Positions 26,080 through 26,137 of a DNA stretch of 26,137 nucleotides are shown here, piece after piece. This stretch comes from a virus. The stretch covers positions 1-26,137 of the IMG/VR virus record IMGVR_UViG_3300024520_000436. The stretch is one strand, 5' to 3'. The translations under genes and the position numbers were made by a program. Each line of letters begins with the position of its first letter. Positions within the stretch are counted from its first letter, which is position 1. A model generated the notes under the pieces. It was given only the letters and a program-made list of their open reading frames with translations, was not told the origin of the DNA and did not search any database.

Positions 26080-26137
26080 CCCAAGAAAGAAGAAAAACCG
26101 ACAAGCGAGCCGAAAAAAGTGCTGATTTGCAAGTTGG
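26074..26137 (+). CDS. Start of a gene running off the window edge (tentative)
   Basis: ATG 26074 opens a frame to the end of the window: a Lys/Glu/Pro-rich start (MQPKKEEKPTSEPKKV) and then LICKL. No ribosome binding site is evident but a divergent promoter and palindrome lie just upstream. Only 21 residues are visible, so no identity can be given. Confidence 0.4.
   Translation, partial: MQPKKEEKPTSEPKKVLICKL

Noticed and set aside
1-26137. CRISPR array, insertion sequence or integrase with att site
   Set aside because: No regularly spaced direct repeats, transposase or recombinase motifs were seen on either strand.

Overview
The window reads as one stretch of a GC-rich, double-stranded DNA tailed phage (Caudoviricetes) or close prophage relative. 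It carries a terminase large subunit, a portal, a scaffold-like protein, a major capsid protein, a Mu-F-type minor head protein, a tail-assembly protein, SSB, a phage-type dNMP kinase and a cluster of six tRNAs. No integrase, ribosomal RNA, CRISPR array or insertion sequence was seen. Genes are densely packed with many 4-base ATGA/GTGA stop-start overlaps and clear GGAG-type ribosome binding sites, so the host is a bacterium. I cannot name the host.

Layout. 1-304: end of a gene cut by the window edge, then two small ORFs. 2557-318 (minus): a four-gene operon ending in a cytosine-C5 DNA methyltransferase, inside which a second long reading frame is open. 2645-7281 (plus): small and large terminase, two unassigned genes and the portal. 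7281-7830: tRNAs Ala, Ser, Ser, Thr, Gly and Pro, followed by about 200 nt that fold into nested hairpins (candidate ncRNA). 8117-10405 (plus): a small virion-like protein, several membrane or Cys-rich small proteins and SSB, with one minus-strand zinc-ribbon-like gene (10402-10698) facing them. 10818-17420 (plus): scaffold, capsid, small virion proteins, minor head protein and a secreted-looking beta-helix protein. 20564-17179 (minus): a seven-gene, translationally coupled operon that starts with a LuxR-type HTH protein and contains two membrane proteins, a winged-helix protein and a coiled-coil/HTH/HhH protein. 20619-25587 (plus): a papain-like cysteine peptidase/amidase, membrane proteins, a tail-assembly protein, metallophosphoesterase, winged helix, DUF4406, dNMP kinase and a holin-like protein. 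25588-26019 (minus): a small phage gene broken by two opposing frameshifts. A new plus-strand gene starts at 26074.

How the parts fit. The plus-strand genes make and fill the head and begin the tail. The minus-strand groups look like separately controlled accessory or regulatory units. Each has its own sigma70-like promoter, and most promoters share an extended -10 element (TGn + TACAAT-like). Four intergenic gaps (5510-5721, 12539-12605, 13441-13497, 14443-14601) hold strong hairpins, some mutually exclusive or placed around a ribosome binding site, suggesting post-transcriptional control of virion protein amounts.

Most interesting points: the overprinted frame of the methyltransferase, the structured RNA after the tRNAs, the coupled minus-strand operon, and the RNA switch-like hairpins in front of capsid-region genes. 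All assignments come from reading motifs by eye; no database search was possible.
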